Of a stretch of 64,000 nucleotides of DNA, positions 42,310 through 50,346 are shown piece by piece. A program made the translations under genes and the position numbers. The notes under the pieces were generated by a model, which worked only from the letters and a program-made list of their open reading frames with translations, had not been told where the DNA came from and did no database searches. This stretch comes from BQJD01 sp965652415 (GTDB taxonomy: Bacteria > Pseudomonadota > Gammaproteobacteria > Arenicellales > CAJQKF01): positions 1-64,000 of the forward strand of contig CBFGVH010000002.1 of assembly GCA_965652415.1 (NCBI GenBank), given 5' to 3'. The first letter of the stretch is position 1, and each line of letters begins with the position of its first letter.

Positions 42310-42665
42310 GCACCGCTGCCGCCGACGGCCTGGAACACGTTGTTGAACACGAAGGATGCGTTGACGCCGTCCTCGACGAAGTCGATCTCGGCGCCCTTGA
42401 GGTAGCCCAGCGCGACCGGATCGACGACCACGCGGAAGCCGTTGCCGTCGTCGAGCACGCTGTCGGTACCGTACTCCTCCTCGGCGAAGGTCATGCCGTA
42501 GTTCATGCCGGAGCAGCCGCCGCCGGAGACGAAGATGCGAATCGCGCGAATGTCGTCGTCGGCATCGGCGATGAGCCCGGCCAGCTTGCCGCGGGCGGAC
42601 GCGGTGATGGCGAGGTCGTTCTCCGAGATGCCGAGGGCGTTTTCGATGGCTCCGATGTCTGTCAT
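42270..42665 (-). CDS. erpA: ErpA/IscA-type iron-sulfur carrier with altered C-terminus
   Basis: A 131-residue A-type carrier that hands [Fe-S] clusters to apoproteins. The first Cys is in SGGGCSGMNYGM. The canonical C-terminal CGCG motif is replaced by ACGGCGAGRGGCG, i.e. C-x2-C plus an extra Cys in a Gly-rich tail. ATG at 42665 is preferred (GAGG upstream); another ATG lies ten codons earlier. It is divergent from yggX, another iron-handling gene. ErpA rather than IscA or SufA is the closest call from the stand-alone context, with moderate certainty. Confidence 0.8.
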   Translation of the reverse strand: MTDIGAIENALGISENDLAITASARGKLAGLIADADDDIRAIRIFVSGGGCSGMNYGMTFAEEEYGTDSVLDDGNGFRVVVDPVALGYLKGAEIDFVEDGVNASFVFNNVFQAVGGSGACGGCGAGRGGCG

Positions 42666-42686
42666 GTCGATCAACCTCGAGTTACG

Positions 42687-42692
42687 TATAAT
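42687..42692 (+). promoter_or_regulatory. TATAAT -10 box for yggX
   Basis: A perfect TATAAT lies in the 102-base divergent gap between the ErpA-like gene and yggX, 75 bases before the yggX start. The matching -35 is weak. Confidence 0.4.
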
Positions 42693-42767
42693 CATGTCTT
42701 TTACAGCAAATCCCGCAACGCATCAATGTTCCACCAGGGATGTAATCCCTTTCCCGGAGTCCGGTAA

Positions 42768-43046
42768 ATGGCGCGCCTTGTGAAGTGCTCCGTGCTCGGC
42801 CGCGAGGCACCGGCGCTCGACAGCGCCCCCTATCCCGGCGAACTCGGGGAGCGAATCCTCGCCAGCGTTTCGGCGGAAGGCTGGCAGCTCTGGCTCGAGC
42901 GTCTCGTCCTGATCATCAACGAGAACCAGCTCAGCACCGCGGACCCCCGGCACCTCGAGTTCATCGAAGAGCAGATGAAGGGCTTCTTGTTCGGCGAAGG
43001 CGAGGGCGGCGACCTTCCCGCCGGCTTTCGCCCGCGCAAGAAGTAG
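42768..43046 (+). CDS. yggX: Fe(2+)-trafficking protein YggX
   Basis: A 92-residue member of the YggX family, which protects iron-sulfur proteins from oxidative damage. The conserved segments are WQLWLERLVLIINENQLST, the N-terminal VKCSVLGREAP with its Cys, and FIEEQMKGFLFG. GGAG lies eight bases before the ATG. It converges with recO. Confidence 0.95.
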   Translation: MARLVKCSVLGREAPALDSAPYPGELGERILASVSAEGWQLWLERLVLIINENQLSTADPRHLEFIEEQMKGFLFGEGEGGDLPAGFRPRKK

Positions 43047-43058
43047 CCGGCAGGCGCT

Positions 43059-43799
43059 TCAGCCGTCGTCGACGGCCGCCTGGGGGCCGTACATCTGCAT
43101 GAACACCGAGCGGCTCTTCAGGTGGCGGCCCTCCATGAGTCCGGCGAGCAGCGTGCGGATCAGAATCTTGGCCTCGCGACGGGCCGCGGTGCCGGGCCGC
43201 GCACCCGAGTGCAGCGCAAGCAGGGTCTCGCCCCTGACCGGCGTGCCGGCGAACCCGGCCGCGCCGTCCTCCACCGGTCCTCTTCCGATGATATAGAGGT
43301 AGCCGCGCCTTGCTTCAATGGGTTGTTGCCCGATCACCTCGCGCTCGAGCACCAGGCCATAGCCGACGTCCGCCAGCAGCGCCGCCTCGAACCGCCTCAG
43401 AGCCCATTCCGGGTCGTCCTCGGCAAGCTCGGCGAGCAGCGACTCGTAAGCCGAGAACAGGGCCTCGTGCGGATCGCCGCGGTGCAGGAACTTCAGCAGC
43501 AGTTCGTTGGCGTACCACGCGCACATGAGCGGAGCACCGGCAAGGCGCGGGACGGCCCCGACAAGTTCTGCGCGCACCAGGGTGACCAGCTCCCGGCGCC
43601 CGCTCCAGTCCAGCGCCAGGGGGAAGAACGCCTGCACGATGCCGCGATGCGGCGACTTCAGTCGCCGCGCGCCCTTGGCCATGAGCGGCACTCGGCCATG
43701 GTCGCGGCAGAACGCGTCGAGCACGAGGCTGCTCTCGGAGAACGGGTGGCGGGCGAGGATGTAGGCCGGTTGTCTCTGGACCTTGCGCGACGTCGCCAT
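43059..43799 (-). CDS. recO: DNA repair protein RecO
   Basis: A 246-residue protein with the N-terminal OB fold (QPAYILARHPFSESSLVLD and FCRDHGRVPLMAKGARR) and a helical C-terminal domain. RecO loads RecA onto SSB-coated single strands in the RecFOR pathway. The zinc-binding Cys of some RecO proteins are absent, as in many gammaproteobacteria. It is the last gene of the lepA-lepB-rnc-era-recO block. Confidence 0.95.
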   Translation of the reverse strand: MATSRKVQRQPAYILARHPFSESSLVLDAFCRDHGRVPLMAKGARRLKSPHRGIVQAFFPLALDWSGRRELVTLVRAELVGAVPRLAGAPLMCAWYANELLLKFLHRGDPHEALFSAYESLLAELAEDDPEWALRRFEAALLADVGYGLVLEREVIGQQPIEARRGYLYIIGRGPVEDGAAGFAGTPVRGETLLALHSGARPGTAARREAKILIRTLLAGLMEGRHLKSRSVFMQMYGPQAAVDDG

Positions 43800-43835
43800 C
43801 GCCTCACCGTCCTCGTCTCTCGAAGCGGGCCGCCG

Positions 43836-44747
43836 TTACCACTCGTCGAAGCCCAGGCTCCTGAGAACAACGGCGTCGTCGGTCCAGCCCTTGCGCACCT
43901 TGACCCACAGGCCGAGGTAGACCTTGCAGTCGAACAGGCGTTCGAGTTCGATGCGCGCGCTCTGCCCCATCTTTTTCAGGCCGCTTCCGTCGCGGCCGAT
44001 GACGATGGCCTTCTGTCCGGGCTTCTCCACCCAGATGACGGCCTCGATGTGCAGCAGATCCTTGGCGTCGCGCTCGAAACGGGTGATCTCCACGGCGCTG
44101 ACGTAGGGAACCTCCTGCCCGAGCCGCCGGAATATCTTTTCGCGGATCAGCTCGGCGGCCTGGAATCTCTGGCCGCGATCGGTGAGCTGATCGGCGGGGA
44201 ATCCGTGCGGACCGGCCGGCAGGTGTGCCACCAGGACCTCGAGCATGTGGTCCATGTTGTAGCCGCTGGACACAGAGATGGGAACGATATCGGCGAACTG
44301 CCGCGATTCGGTGATTCGGGCGATCAGGGGGAGCACATTCTCCTGGCGATCGAGCAGGTCGCACTTGTTGATGGCGAGCACGATAGGAACGCCGATTGCC
44401 GCCGCGCGCTGGTAGACGAGATCGTCGTCGGGCCGCCAGCCGGTGGCGCTGATCATCATGAGGATGACGTCGACGCCCTCAAGGCTGGCGATCGCCGTGC
44501 GATTGATCAGCCGGTTCATTTCCTTGCCGCCGCCTCCGTGGATTCCCGGGGTGTCGACGAAGATGACCTGGGCGCGGCCCGTGGTGCGAATGCCGAGTAT
44601 CCGGTTGCGAGTGGTCTGCGGCCGGCGCGAGGTGATGCTGACCTTGCGCCCGACGAAGCGGTTGAGCAGGGAGGACTTGCCGACATTCGGGCGCCCGGCG
44701 ATGGCGACGAACCCGCAAACCGTCGCTGACGTGGCGCTACTCGTCAC
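43836..44747 (-). CDS. era: GTPase Era
   Basis: A 303-residue GTPase that assists 16S rRNA maturation. The GTP motifs are GRPNVGKSS (near 17), DTPGIHG and NKCD. The C-terminal KH domain includes VIWVEKPGQKAIVIGRDGSG. The start is GTG at 44747, six bases after the rnc stop (TAG). Confidence 0.97.
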   Translation of the reverse strand: MTSSATSATVCGFVAIAGRPNVGKSSLLNRFVGRKVSITSRRPQTTRNRILGIRTTGRAQVIFVDTPGIHGGGGKEMNRLINRTAIASLEGVDVILMMISATGWRPDDDLVYQRAAAIGVPIVLAINKCDLLDRQENVLPLIARITESRQFADIVPISVSSGYNMDHMLEVLVAHLPAGPHGFPADQLTDRGQRFQAAELIREKIFRRLGQEVPYVSAVEITRFERDAKDLLHIEAVIWVEKPGQKAIVIGRDGSGLKKMGQSARIELERLFDCKVYLGLWVKVRKGWTDDAVVLRSLGFDEW

Positions 44748-44753
44748 GGCCGG

Positions 44754-45443
44754 CTACGTGCGGACGTCCGCGGTTCCATAGAGTGCTTCCAGGGCCCTGG
44801 CCGCGGCGGCCTGCTCCGCCCTGCGCTTGCTGGTGCCGGTTCCCTCGAATGCGTCTCCGGCACCCGGTACCCGGCATTGGACGACGAAGCGCTGGTCATG
44901 CCCGGCACCCTCGACGCTCTCGACCACGTACTCGGGTAACTCGAGTCCCTGCCCCTGCAGCCGTTCCTGCAGCATCGTCTTGGGGTCCTTGCGCGCCTTG
45001 GTCGGGTCGGCCGACTCGAGCCGGGAGCCGAAACGGCTGTGCACGAAGCGCCGCGCGGCGTCCAGGCCGGCATCCACGTAGATCGCGCCGATGACGGCCT
45101 CGAGCGCGTCGGCGAGGATGGAATCGCGGTCGAACCCCCCGGACTTGAGCTCGCCGCTGCCGAGCGTCAGGTGCTCGCCGAGGCCGAGGTCACGCGCCAC
45201 CCCGGCCAGGGTCGGCTCCTTGACGACGCCGGCGCGCGTGCGTGTGAGCTGGCCCTCGCCCGCATCGGGAAAGCGCTGGTAGAGCGATTCGGAGACCACC
45301 AGTTGCAGCACGCTGTCGCCAAGGAACTCGAGCCGCTCGTTGTTGCGGGCCCCGGCACTGCGATGAGTCAGGGCGCGATCGAGGAGTTCGGCGTCGGCGA
45401 ACTCGTGGCCGAGCGTGCGGCCGAGCCGCTCACGATCTGTCAT
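44754..45443 (-). CDS. rnc: Ribonuclease III
   Basis: A 229-residue double-strand-specific endonuclease. The catalytic signature is NERLEFLGDSVLQLV (about 37-51), with the second acidic set in LADALEAVIGAIYVD. A C-terminal dsRNA-binding domain spans about 155-222. It lies 20 bases after the DUF4845 gene. Confidence 0.97.
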   Translation of the reverse strand: MTDRERLGRTLGHEFADAELLDRALTHRSAGARNNERLEFLGDSVLQLVVSESLYQRFPDAGEGQLTRTRAGVVKEPTLAGVARDLGLGEHLTLGSGELKSGGFDRDSILADALEAVIGAIYVDAGLDAARRFVHSRFGSRLESADPTKARKDPKTMLQERLQGQGLELPEYVVESVEGAGHDQRFVVQCRVPGAGDAFEGTGTSKRRAEQAAAARALEALYGTADVRT

Positions 45444-45463
45444 GTCGCATCGCGGCAGGGGTA

Positions 45464-45847
45464 TCAGCGCCGATACTCGGCGAACACCACGTTGTTGAAC
45501 TGGATCAGCGCGCTCAGGTTGTAGGCCAGCGGCACCACTACCTCGTAGCTGACCCGTACGTCGATGCCCTTGTCCTTGCGCTCGAGCCTGAGAGCCTGGT
45601 TCATGTCGACCACTTCGTCGACGTAGTCGATGAGCAGGATGCGGTTCAACCGGCGGATGATCTCGCGTCGCGACATGTCGGCCACGTTGTTCTCGTCCAC
45701 CAGCAGTTCCATGCCCTTGTAGATGCGCAGGTTGTCGTAGTAGGGCGGGAACAGCTTCATGAACAGCAGCGCGAAGAACATCAGCACGCCGGCCGTGAAC
45801 AGTACGCCCCAGATGGTGATGCCGTGCTGCCTGTTTCGGATTTTCAT
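45464..45847 (-). CDS. DUF4845 membrane-anchored protein
   Basis: A 127-residue protein with one N-terminal membrane span (ITIWGVLFTAGVLMFFALLF, about 10-29) after a short basic head, then a small periplasmic domain with YYDNLRIYKGMELLVDENN. It fits the DUF4845 family, always found between lepB and rnc in many gammaproteobacteria. The function is not known. GGAG before the ATG supports the start. Confidence 0.85.
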   Translation of the reverse strand: MKIRNRQHGITIWGVLFTAGVLMFFALLFMKLFPPYYDNLRIYKGMELLVDENNVADMSRREIIRRLNRILLIDYVDEVVDMNQALRLERKDKGIDVRVSYEVVVPLAYNLSALIQFNNVVFAEYRR

Positions 45848-45898
45848 GGCCTTCTCCCCATTGCCCGCACGACGCCGCGACGCGGGCGCCGCACCCGC

Positions 45899-46723
45899 CT
45901 ACGGTATGCCGTTGCCGATACGGCCCCAGTTTACACCGCCGCCGTTGACGGAGTCCCAGCTGAACCAGATGAAAAACGCCCGGCCGACGATGTTCTCCTC
46001 GGGCACGAACCCCCAGAAACGGCTGTCGTTGCTGTGATCGCGGTTGTCGCCCATGACGAAGTACTGTCCTTCCGGCACCCGGATCTCCATGCCCCGCGAA
46101 CGCCTGCCCGGGTCGTTGATGATGGAGTGGGTCGAATCGCCGATGGTCTCGGCGAAAAGGCCTGTCTCGGTGCGGCCGCCCCCTTCCCTGGGCAGCATGT
46201 AGGCACCTTCGCTTGCGATCTCCACCGCCTCGCCGTTGATCCAGATCTGCTTGTCCTCGTAGCGGATCACGTCCCCGGGCACCCCGATCACGCGCTTGAT
46301 GAAGTTCACGTCCTCGTCGTGCGGGTAGCGGAACACCATGACCTCGCCGCGCTCGGGTTCGGAGACGTCGATGAGCTTGGTGTTGATCACCGGCAGGCGC
46401 ACGCCGTAGTGAAACTTGTTCACCAGGATGAAGTCGCCGATGTGCAGGGTCGGGTACATCGAACCCGAAGGAATGCGAAACGGCTCGACCACGAACGAGC
46501 GCAGTACGAACACCAGCAGGATGACCGGGAAAAAGGCCCGGGCATACTCGATGACCAGCGGCATCGGCGCCTCGGCACGTCCCTTGCCGCCTTGGCCGGC
46601 GATCGACGCGCCGCCTTCGACCATTACCTCGGCGCGCCGGCGCTTGGCCAGCACCAGCTGGTCCACGAGGACGATGGCCCCGGTGACCACGAGGGCGATC
46701 AGCAGAATAAGCGAGAAATCCAC
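45899..46723 (-). CDS. lepB: Signal peptidase I
   Basis: A 274-residue membrane protease that removes signal peptides. The start is GTG at 46723, nine bases after AGGGGA, giving the usual MDFSLILLIALVVTG anchor. A second span follows near residue 65. The catalytic Ser is in PSGSMYPTLHIGD and the Lys in FIKRVIGVPGD; the GDNRDHSNDSRFWG box is intact. It begins five bases after the lepA stop. The long open frame upstream in this phase is only a shadow of lepA. Confidence 0.96.
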   Translation of the reverse strand: MDFSLILLIALVVTGAIVLVDQLVLAKRRRAEVMVEGGASIAGQGGKGRAEAPMPLVIEYARAFFPVILLVFVLRSFVVEPFRIPSGSMYPTLHIGDFILVNKFHYGVRLPVINTKLIDVSEPERGEVMVFRYPHDEDVNFIKRVIGVPGDVIRYEDKQIWINGEAVEIASEGAYMLPREGGGRTETGLFAETIGDSTHSIINDPGRRSRGMEIRVPEGQYFVMGDNRDHSNDSRFWGFVPEENIVGRAFFIWFSWDSVNGGGVNWGRIGNGIP

Positions 46724-46728
46724 CAGCT

Positions 46729-48534
46729 TCAGTCCCCTACTTTGAGTACCGACAGAAACGCCTCCTGGGGAATCTCCACCGAGCCCACCTGCTTCATGCG
46801 TTTCTTGCCTTCCTTCTGTTTCTCGAGAAGCTTTCGCTTGCGCGTGATGTCGCCGCCGTAGCACTTGGCGGTGACGTTCTTGCGCAGCGCCTTGACCGTC
46901 TCCCTGGCGATGATCCTGCCGCCGATGGCGGCCTGGATGGCCACGTCGAACATCTGCCGCGGGATGATCTTCTTCATGCGTGAACAAAGATCGCGCGCCC
47001 GCCGGGCACTGTGCTCGCGGTGGACCAGCACCGCCAGCGGATCGACTCGGTCGCCGTTGATCAGGATGTCGAGCTTGCACATGTCGGCCGCCTGGTAGCG
47101 TGCAAACTCGTAGTCCATCGAGGCATAGCCGCGACTGACGGATTTTAACCTGTCGTGGAAGTCCAGCACCACTTCGTTCAGGGGCAGGTCGTATTCGATC
47201 ATCACCTGGCGGCCGAGGTAGCGCATGTTGCGCTGGATGCCCCGCTTCTCCTCGCACAGGGTGATCACCGCGCCGACGTGCTCCTGGGGTGTGAGCACCT
47301 GGGCGTGGATGTACGGCTCGCGGATCTCGGCGATCCGCGCCGGTTCCGGCAGCCTCGCCGGATTGTCGATCTCGATCACCGAGCCGTCGGTGAGCTCGAC
47401 CTCGTAGACCACGGTGGGCGCGGTGGTGATGAGCTCGAGCTCGTATTCGCGCTCCAGCCGCTCCTGGACTATCTCCATGTGGAGCATGCCGAGGAAGCCG
47501 CAGCGAAAACCGAACCCCAGGGCGTCGGAAACCTCGGGCTGGTACTCCAGTGAGGCGTCGTTCAGGCTCAACTTGTCGAGGGCGTCGCGAAGCGCCTCGA
47601 AGTCGGCGTTGTTGACCGGGTACAGGCCGGCGAACACCTGGGGCTTCACCTTCTTGAACCCGGTCAGCGGCACCTCGGCCGGGTTTTTCGCGGTGGTCAC
47701 CGTGTCGCCCACGCGGGCGGCCTTGATGTCCTTGATGCCCGCGATCAGGTATCCGACCTCGCCCGCCTCCAGCGTGCCGCTGCGGGTCTGCTTGGGGGTG
47801 AAGCGTCCGAGCTGTTCGACCTGGTACTCGCGGCCGGTGGACATCATGCGGATCCGGGTGCGCTCGTCGATGCGCCCGTCGAACACCCGAACCAGCGACA
47901 CCGTGCCCTGGTAGTTGTCGAACCAGGAGTCGATGATCAGCGCCTTCAGCGGCGCGTCCCGGCGCCCGCCCGGGGTCGGAAGGTGGCGGACGATGCCCTC
48001 GAGGACGTCCTCGATTCCGACGCCGGTCTTGGCGCTGATGTAGATCGCCGAAGCCGTGTCGATGCCGATCACGTCCTCGATCTCGCCCTTGACGCGCTCC
48101 GGGTCCGCCGCCGGCAGGTCGATCTTGTTGAGCACCGGGATCACTTCCAGGCCGAGGTCGACCGCCGTGTAGCAGTTCGCCACGGTCTGCGCCTCCACGC
48201 CCTGGGAGGCGTCCACCACCAGCAGCGCGCCCTCGCAGGCCTTCAACGAGCGCGACACCTCGTAGGAGAAGTCCACGTGACCGGGCGTGTCGATGAAGTT
48301 GAGCAGGTAGGTCTCCCCGTCGCCCGCCGTGTAGCGCAGCGACACGCTCTGCGCCTTGATGGTGATGCCGCGCTCGCGCTCGAGGTCCATGGAGTCGAGC
48401 ACCTGCTCGCTCATCTCCCGGTTCTCCAGGCCGCCGCAGGCCTGGATCAGGCGATCGGAGAGAGTGGACTTGCCGTGATCGATATGGGCGATGATGGCAA
48501 AATTCCGAATCCGGCTTTGCTCGAATGTGCTCAT
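46729..48534 (-). CDS. lepA: Elongation factor 4 (LepA)
   Basis: A 601-residue ribosome-linked GTPase that promotes back-translocation and has been tied to 30S biogenesis. The G domain begins RNFAIIAHIDHGKSTLSDRL; DTPGHVDFSYEVSRSL and NKIDLP follow. The unique LepA C-terminal domain carries YGGDITRKRKLLEKQKEGK. The ATG at 48534 (MSTFEQSRIRNF) is preferred over one four codons upstream. Confidence 0.97.
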   Translation of the reverse strand: MSTFEQSRIRNFAIIAHIDHGKSTLSDRLIQACGGLENREMSEQVLDSMDLERERGITIKAQSVSLRYTAGDGETYLLNFIDTPGHVDFSYEVSRSLKACEGALLVVDASQGVEAQTVANCYTAVDLGLEVIPVLNKIDLPAADPERVKGEIEDVIGIDTASAIYISAKTGVGIEDVLEGIVRHLPTPGGRRDAPLKALIIDSWFDNYQGTVSLVRVFDGRIDERTRIRMMSTGREYQVEQLGRFTPKQTRSGTLEAGEVGYLIAGIKDIKAARVGDTVTTAKNPAEVPLTGFKKVKPQVFAGLYPVNNADFEALRDALDKLSLNDASLEYQPEVSDALGFGFRCGFLGMLHMEIVQERLEREYELELITTAPTVVYEVELTDGSVIEIDNPARLPEPARIAEIREPYIHAQVLTPQEHVGAVITLCEEKRGIQRNMRYLGRQVMIEYDLPLNEVVLDFHDRLKSVSRGYASMDYEFARYQAADMCKLDILINGDRVDPLAVLVHREHSARRARDLCSRMKKIIPRQMFDVAIQAAIGGRIIARETVKALRKNVTAKCYGGDITRKRKLLEKQKEGKKRMKQVGSVEIPQEAFLSVLKVGD

Positions 48535-48950
48535 TCGATAAATCAATCAGATACAGGGGAAACTTCGAGCCCGATTCTAGTCCGGGCGAGCGGGGGCGGA
48601 TGAACTTCCGGGAGAGAACGCAACCGGCGTATTGTATTGAAATTCGGTTCTTCCCGCCAGCACAACCCGTACCCGGGGTGTCGGGCACCGGTTGGCGCGG
48701 CCCGATCCACTTGCCTTGACGCGCATCAGGTACAGGTACGGCGGGCAGGGTATCATCATCGCCTCGCCCAGGGCTGTTCCCCGCGCCGTTCCGGCCGTGA
48801 CCGGGCGGAGCGCGCGCCCTTTGGCCGAGCAGGATTTTCGTCGTATTAACATCCGTTTAACGATATACGAACGGTCCCGGATTTCGGGTAATATCCGCTC
48901 GCCGTCCGTTCCCGTCCCATACCCATAAAGCGGTTTGCAGAATCTCACCG
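48535..48950. other. Divergent gap between lepA and ccmC
   Basis: This 416-base gap holds promoters for two divergent operons. A TACAAT box on the minus strand at 48631-48636 may serve lepA; a TAATAT box on the plus strand near 48890 may serve ccmC. The stretch 48835-48900 is the most AT-rich part. Open frames here have no ribosome site and look non-coding. Confidence 0.45.
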
Positions 48951-49739
48951 ATGTCAGCCCCCGCGCAAAGCGCCGCGCGAACGCCGCCGTCCCGCTTCAA
49001 GGTCGCGTTCCACAGCCTGGGTTCGCCTGAGCGCTTCTATCGTCTCAGCCGGGTGCTGGCACCGTGGCTCGGCGCGGCGAGCGCACTGCTGTTCGCCGCC
49101 GGCCTGTACGGGGGCCTGGTGCTGGCGCCGCCGGACTACCAGCAGGGCGACAGCTACCGGATCATCTACATCCACGTGCCCTCGGCGTGGATGTCCATGT
49201 TCTGCTACGTGGTGCTGGCCGTGTGCGGCGCCATGACCCTCATCTGGCGGCTCAAGCTCGCCGACGTCGTGGCGCGCGCCACCGCGCCGCTTGGGGCGAG
49301 CTTCACGGCGATCGCCCTGGCCACCGGATCGATCTGGGGCAAACCCATGTGGGGAACGTGGTGGGTGTGGGACGCGCGCCTGACCTCGGAGCTGATCCTG
49401 CTGTTTCTCTATCTTGGCTTCATCGCGCTGCAGGCGGCGATCGAGGACCGCCGCAACGCCGCGCGCGCCGGCGCGGTCCTGGCCCTGGTCGGCGTGATCA
49501 ACCTGCCGATCATCCACTACTCGGTGGAATGGTGGAACACCCTGCACCAGGGAGCCACGATCACCAAGTTCGACAAGCCGTCCATCGCCATGAGCATGCT
49601 GGTTCCGCTGCTCCTGATGTTCGCGGCGTTCAAGTGTTTCTACTTCAGCGTCATGCTTGTCCGGGCCCGCGGCGAACTGCTGCTGGCGGAGCACCGGGCG
49701 AACTGGGTACAGAATCATGTTCGGGGGGCGTCGCAATGA
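48951..49739 (+). CDS. ccmC: Haem exporter/handling protein CcmC
   Basis: A 262-residue inner-membrane protein with six spans and the haem-binding WWD motif (WGTWWVWDARLTSELILLFL). CcmC loads haem covalently onto CcmE. It is the first gene of a ccmCDEFGHI operon; ccmA and ccmB, which normally precede it, are not in the window. The stop overlaps ccmD (ATGA). Confidence 0.97.
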   Translation: MSAPAQSAARTPPSRFKVAFHSLGSPERFYRLSRVLAPWLGAASALLFAAGLYGGLVLAPPDYQQGDSYRIIYIHVPSAWMSMFCYVVLAVCGAMTLIWRLKLADVVARATAPLGASFTAIALATGSIWGKPMWGTWWVWDARLTSELILLFLYLGFIALQAAIEDRRNAARAGAVLALVGVINLPIIHYSVEWWNTLHQGATITKFDKPSIAMSMLVPLLLMFAAFKCFYFSVMLVRARGELLLAEHRANWVQNHVRGASQ

Positions 49740-49906
49740 CCGAGTTTCTCCACATGGGCGGATATGCCGCCTACGTCTGGTCGTCATATGCCGTGACGCT
49801 GGTGGTCCTGGTCGCCAACATCGTCGCCGCCAGGCAACGCGAACGCCGCGCGCTGCGCGAGATCGCCGCGCGCTCGCGGCGGCGGCCGGCCAGGAGTGAG
49901 TCATGA
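49736..49906 (+). CDS. ccmD: Haem exporter subunit CcmD
   Basis: A 56-residue one-span protein: MTEFLHMGGYAAYVWSSYAV, then a hydrophobic stretch to VANIVAA and a strongly basic cytoplasmic tail. This layout and place are diagnostic for CcmD, which helps release holo-CcmE. It overlaps ccmC and ccmE by four bases each. Confidence 0.93.
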   Translation: MTEFLHMGGYAAYVWSSYAVTLVVLVANIVAARQRERRALREIAARSRRRPARSES

Positions 49907-50346
49907 GGGCGAAGCGAAAACAACGGTTGATCCTGGTCGGCCTGCTACTGGGCGGTATCGGCGTGGCGGTCGGGTTCGCCCTGATGGCGCTCAACGAGAA
50001 CATCAACCTGTTTTTCAGCCCGACCCAGGTCGCCGCCGGCGAAGTGCCGGCCGGCAGCAAGTTCCGCGTCGGCGGCATGGTCGTCGAAGGCAGCGTGCGG
50101 CGCGAGAGCGGCAATATCGAGGTCGAGTTCGACCTGACCGACACGGCGAAGGTAGTCACCGTCGTCTACGCCGGGATCCTGCCCGACCTGTTCCGCGAGG
50201 GCCAGGGTATCGTCGCCCTCGGCAGCCTGCGTGACGACGGCGTGTTCACCGCCGAGGAAGTGCTGGCCAAGCACGACGAGACCTACATGCCGCCGGAGGT
50301 CGCTGACGCCATCAAGGCCGCGCACAACACCCGGCCGACCCAATGA
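49903..50346 (+). CDS. ccmE: Haem chaperone CcmE
   Basis: A 147-residue membrane-anchored OB-fold protein. It holds haem covalently at His124 in LAKHDETYMPPE, with Tyr128 nearby as axial ligand. An N-terminal anchor (8-30) is preceded by a basic head. It passes haem from CcmC to CcmF/CcmH. Confidence 0.97.
   Translation: MRAKRKQRLILVGLLLGGIGVAVGFALMALNENINLFFSPTQVAAGEVPAGSKFRVGGMVVEGSVRRESGNIEVEFDLTDTAKVVTVVYAGILPDLFREGQGIVALGSLRDDGVFTAEEVLAKHDETYMPPEVADAIKAAHNTRPTQ

Noticed and set aside
45899..48688. 929-residue minus-strand open frame running from lepB through lepA
   Set aside because: Only its last 274 residues, from GTG 46723, are lepB; the rest is an off-frame reading of lepA.
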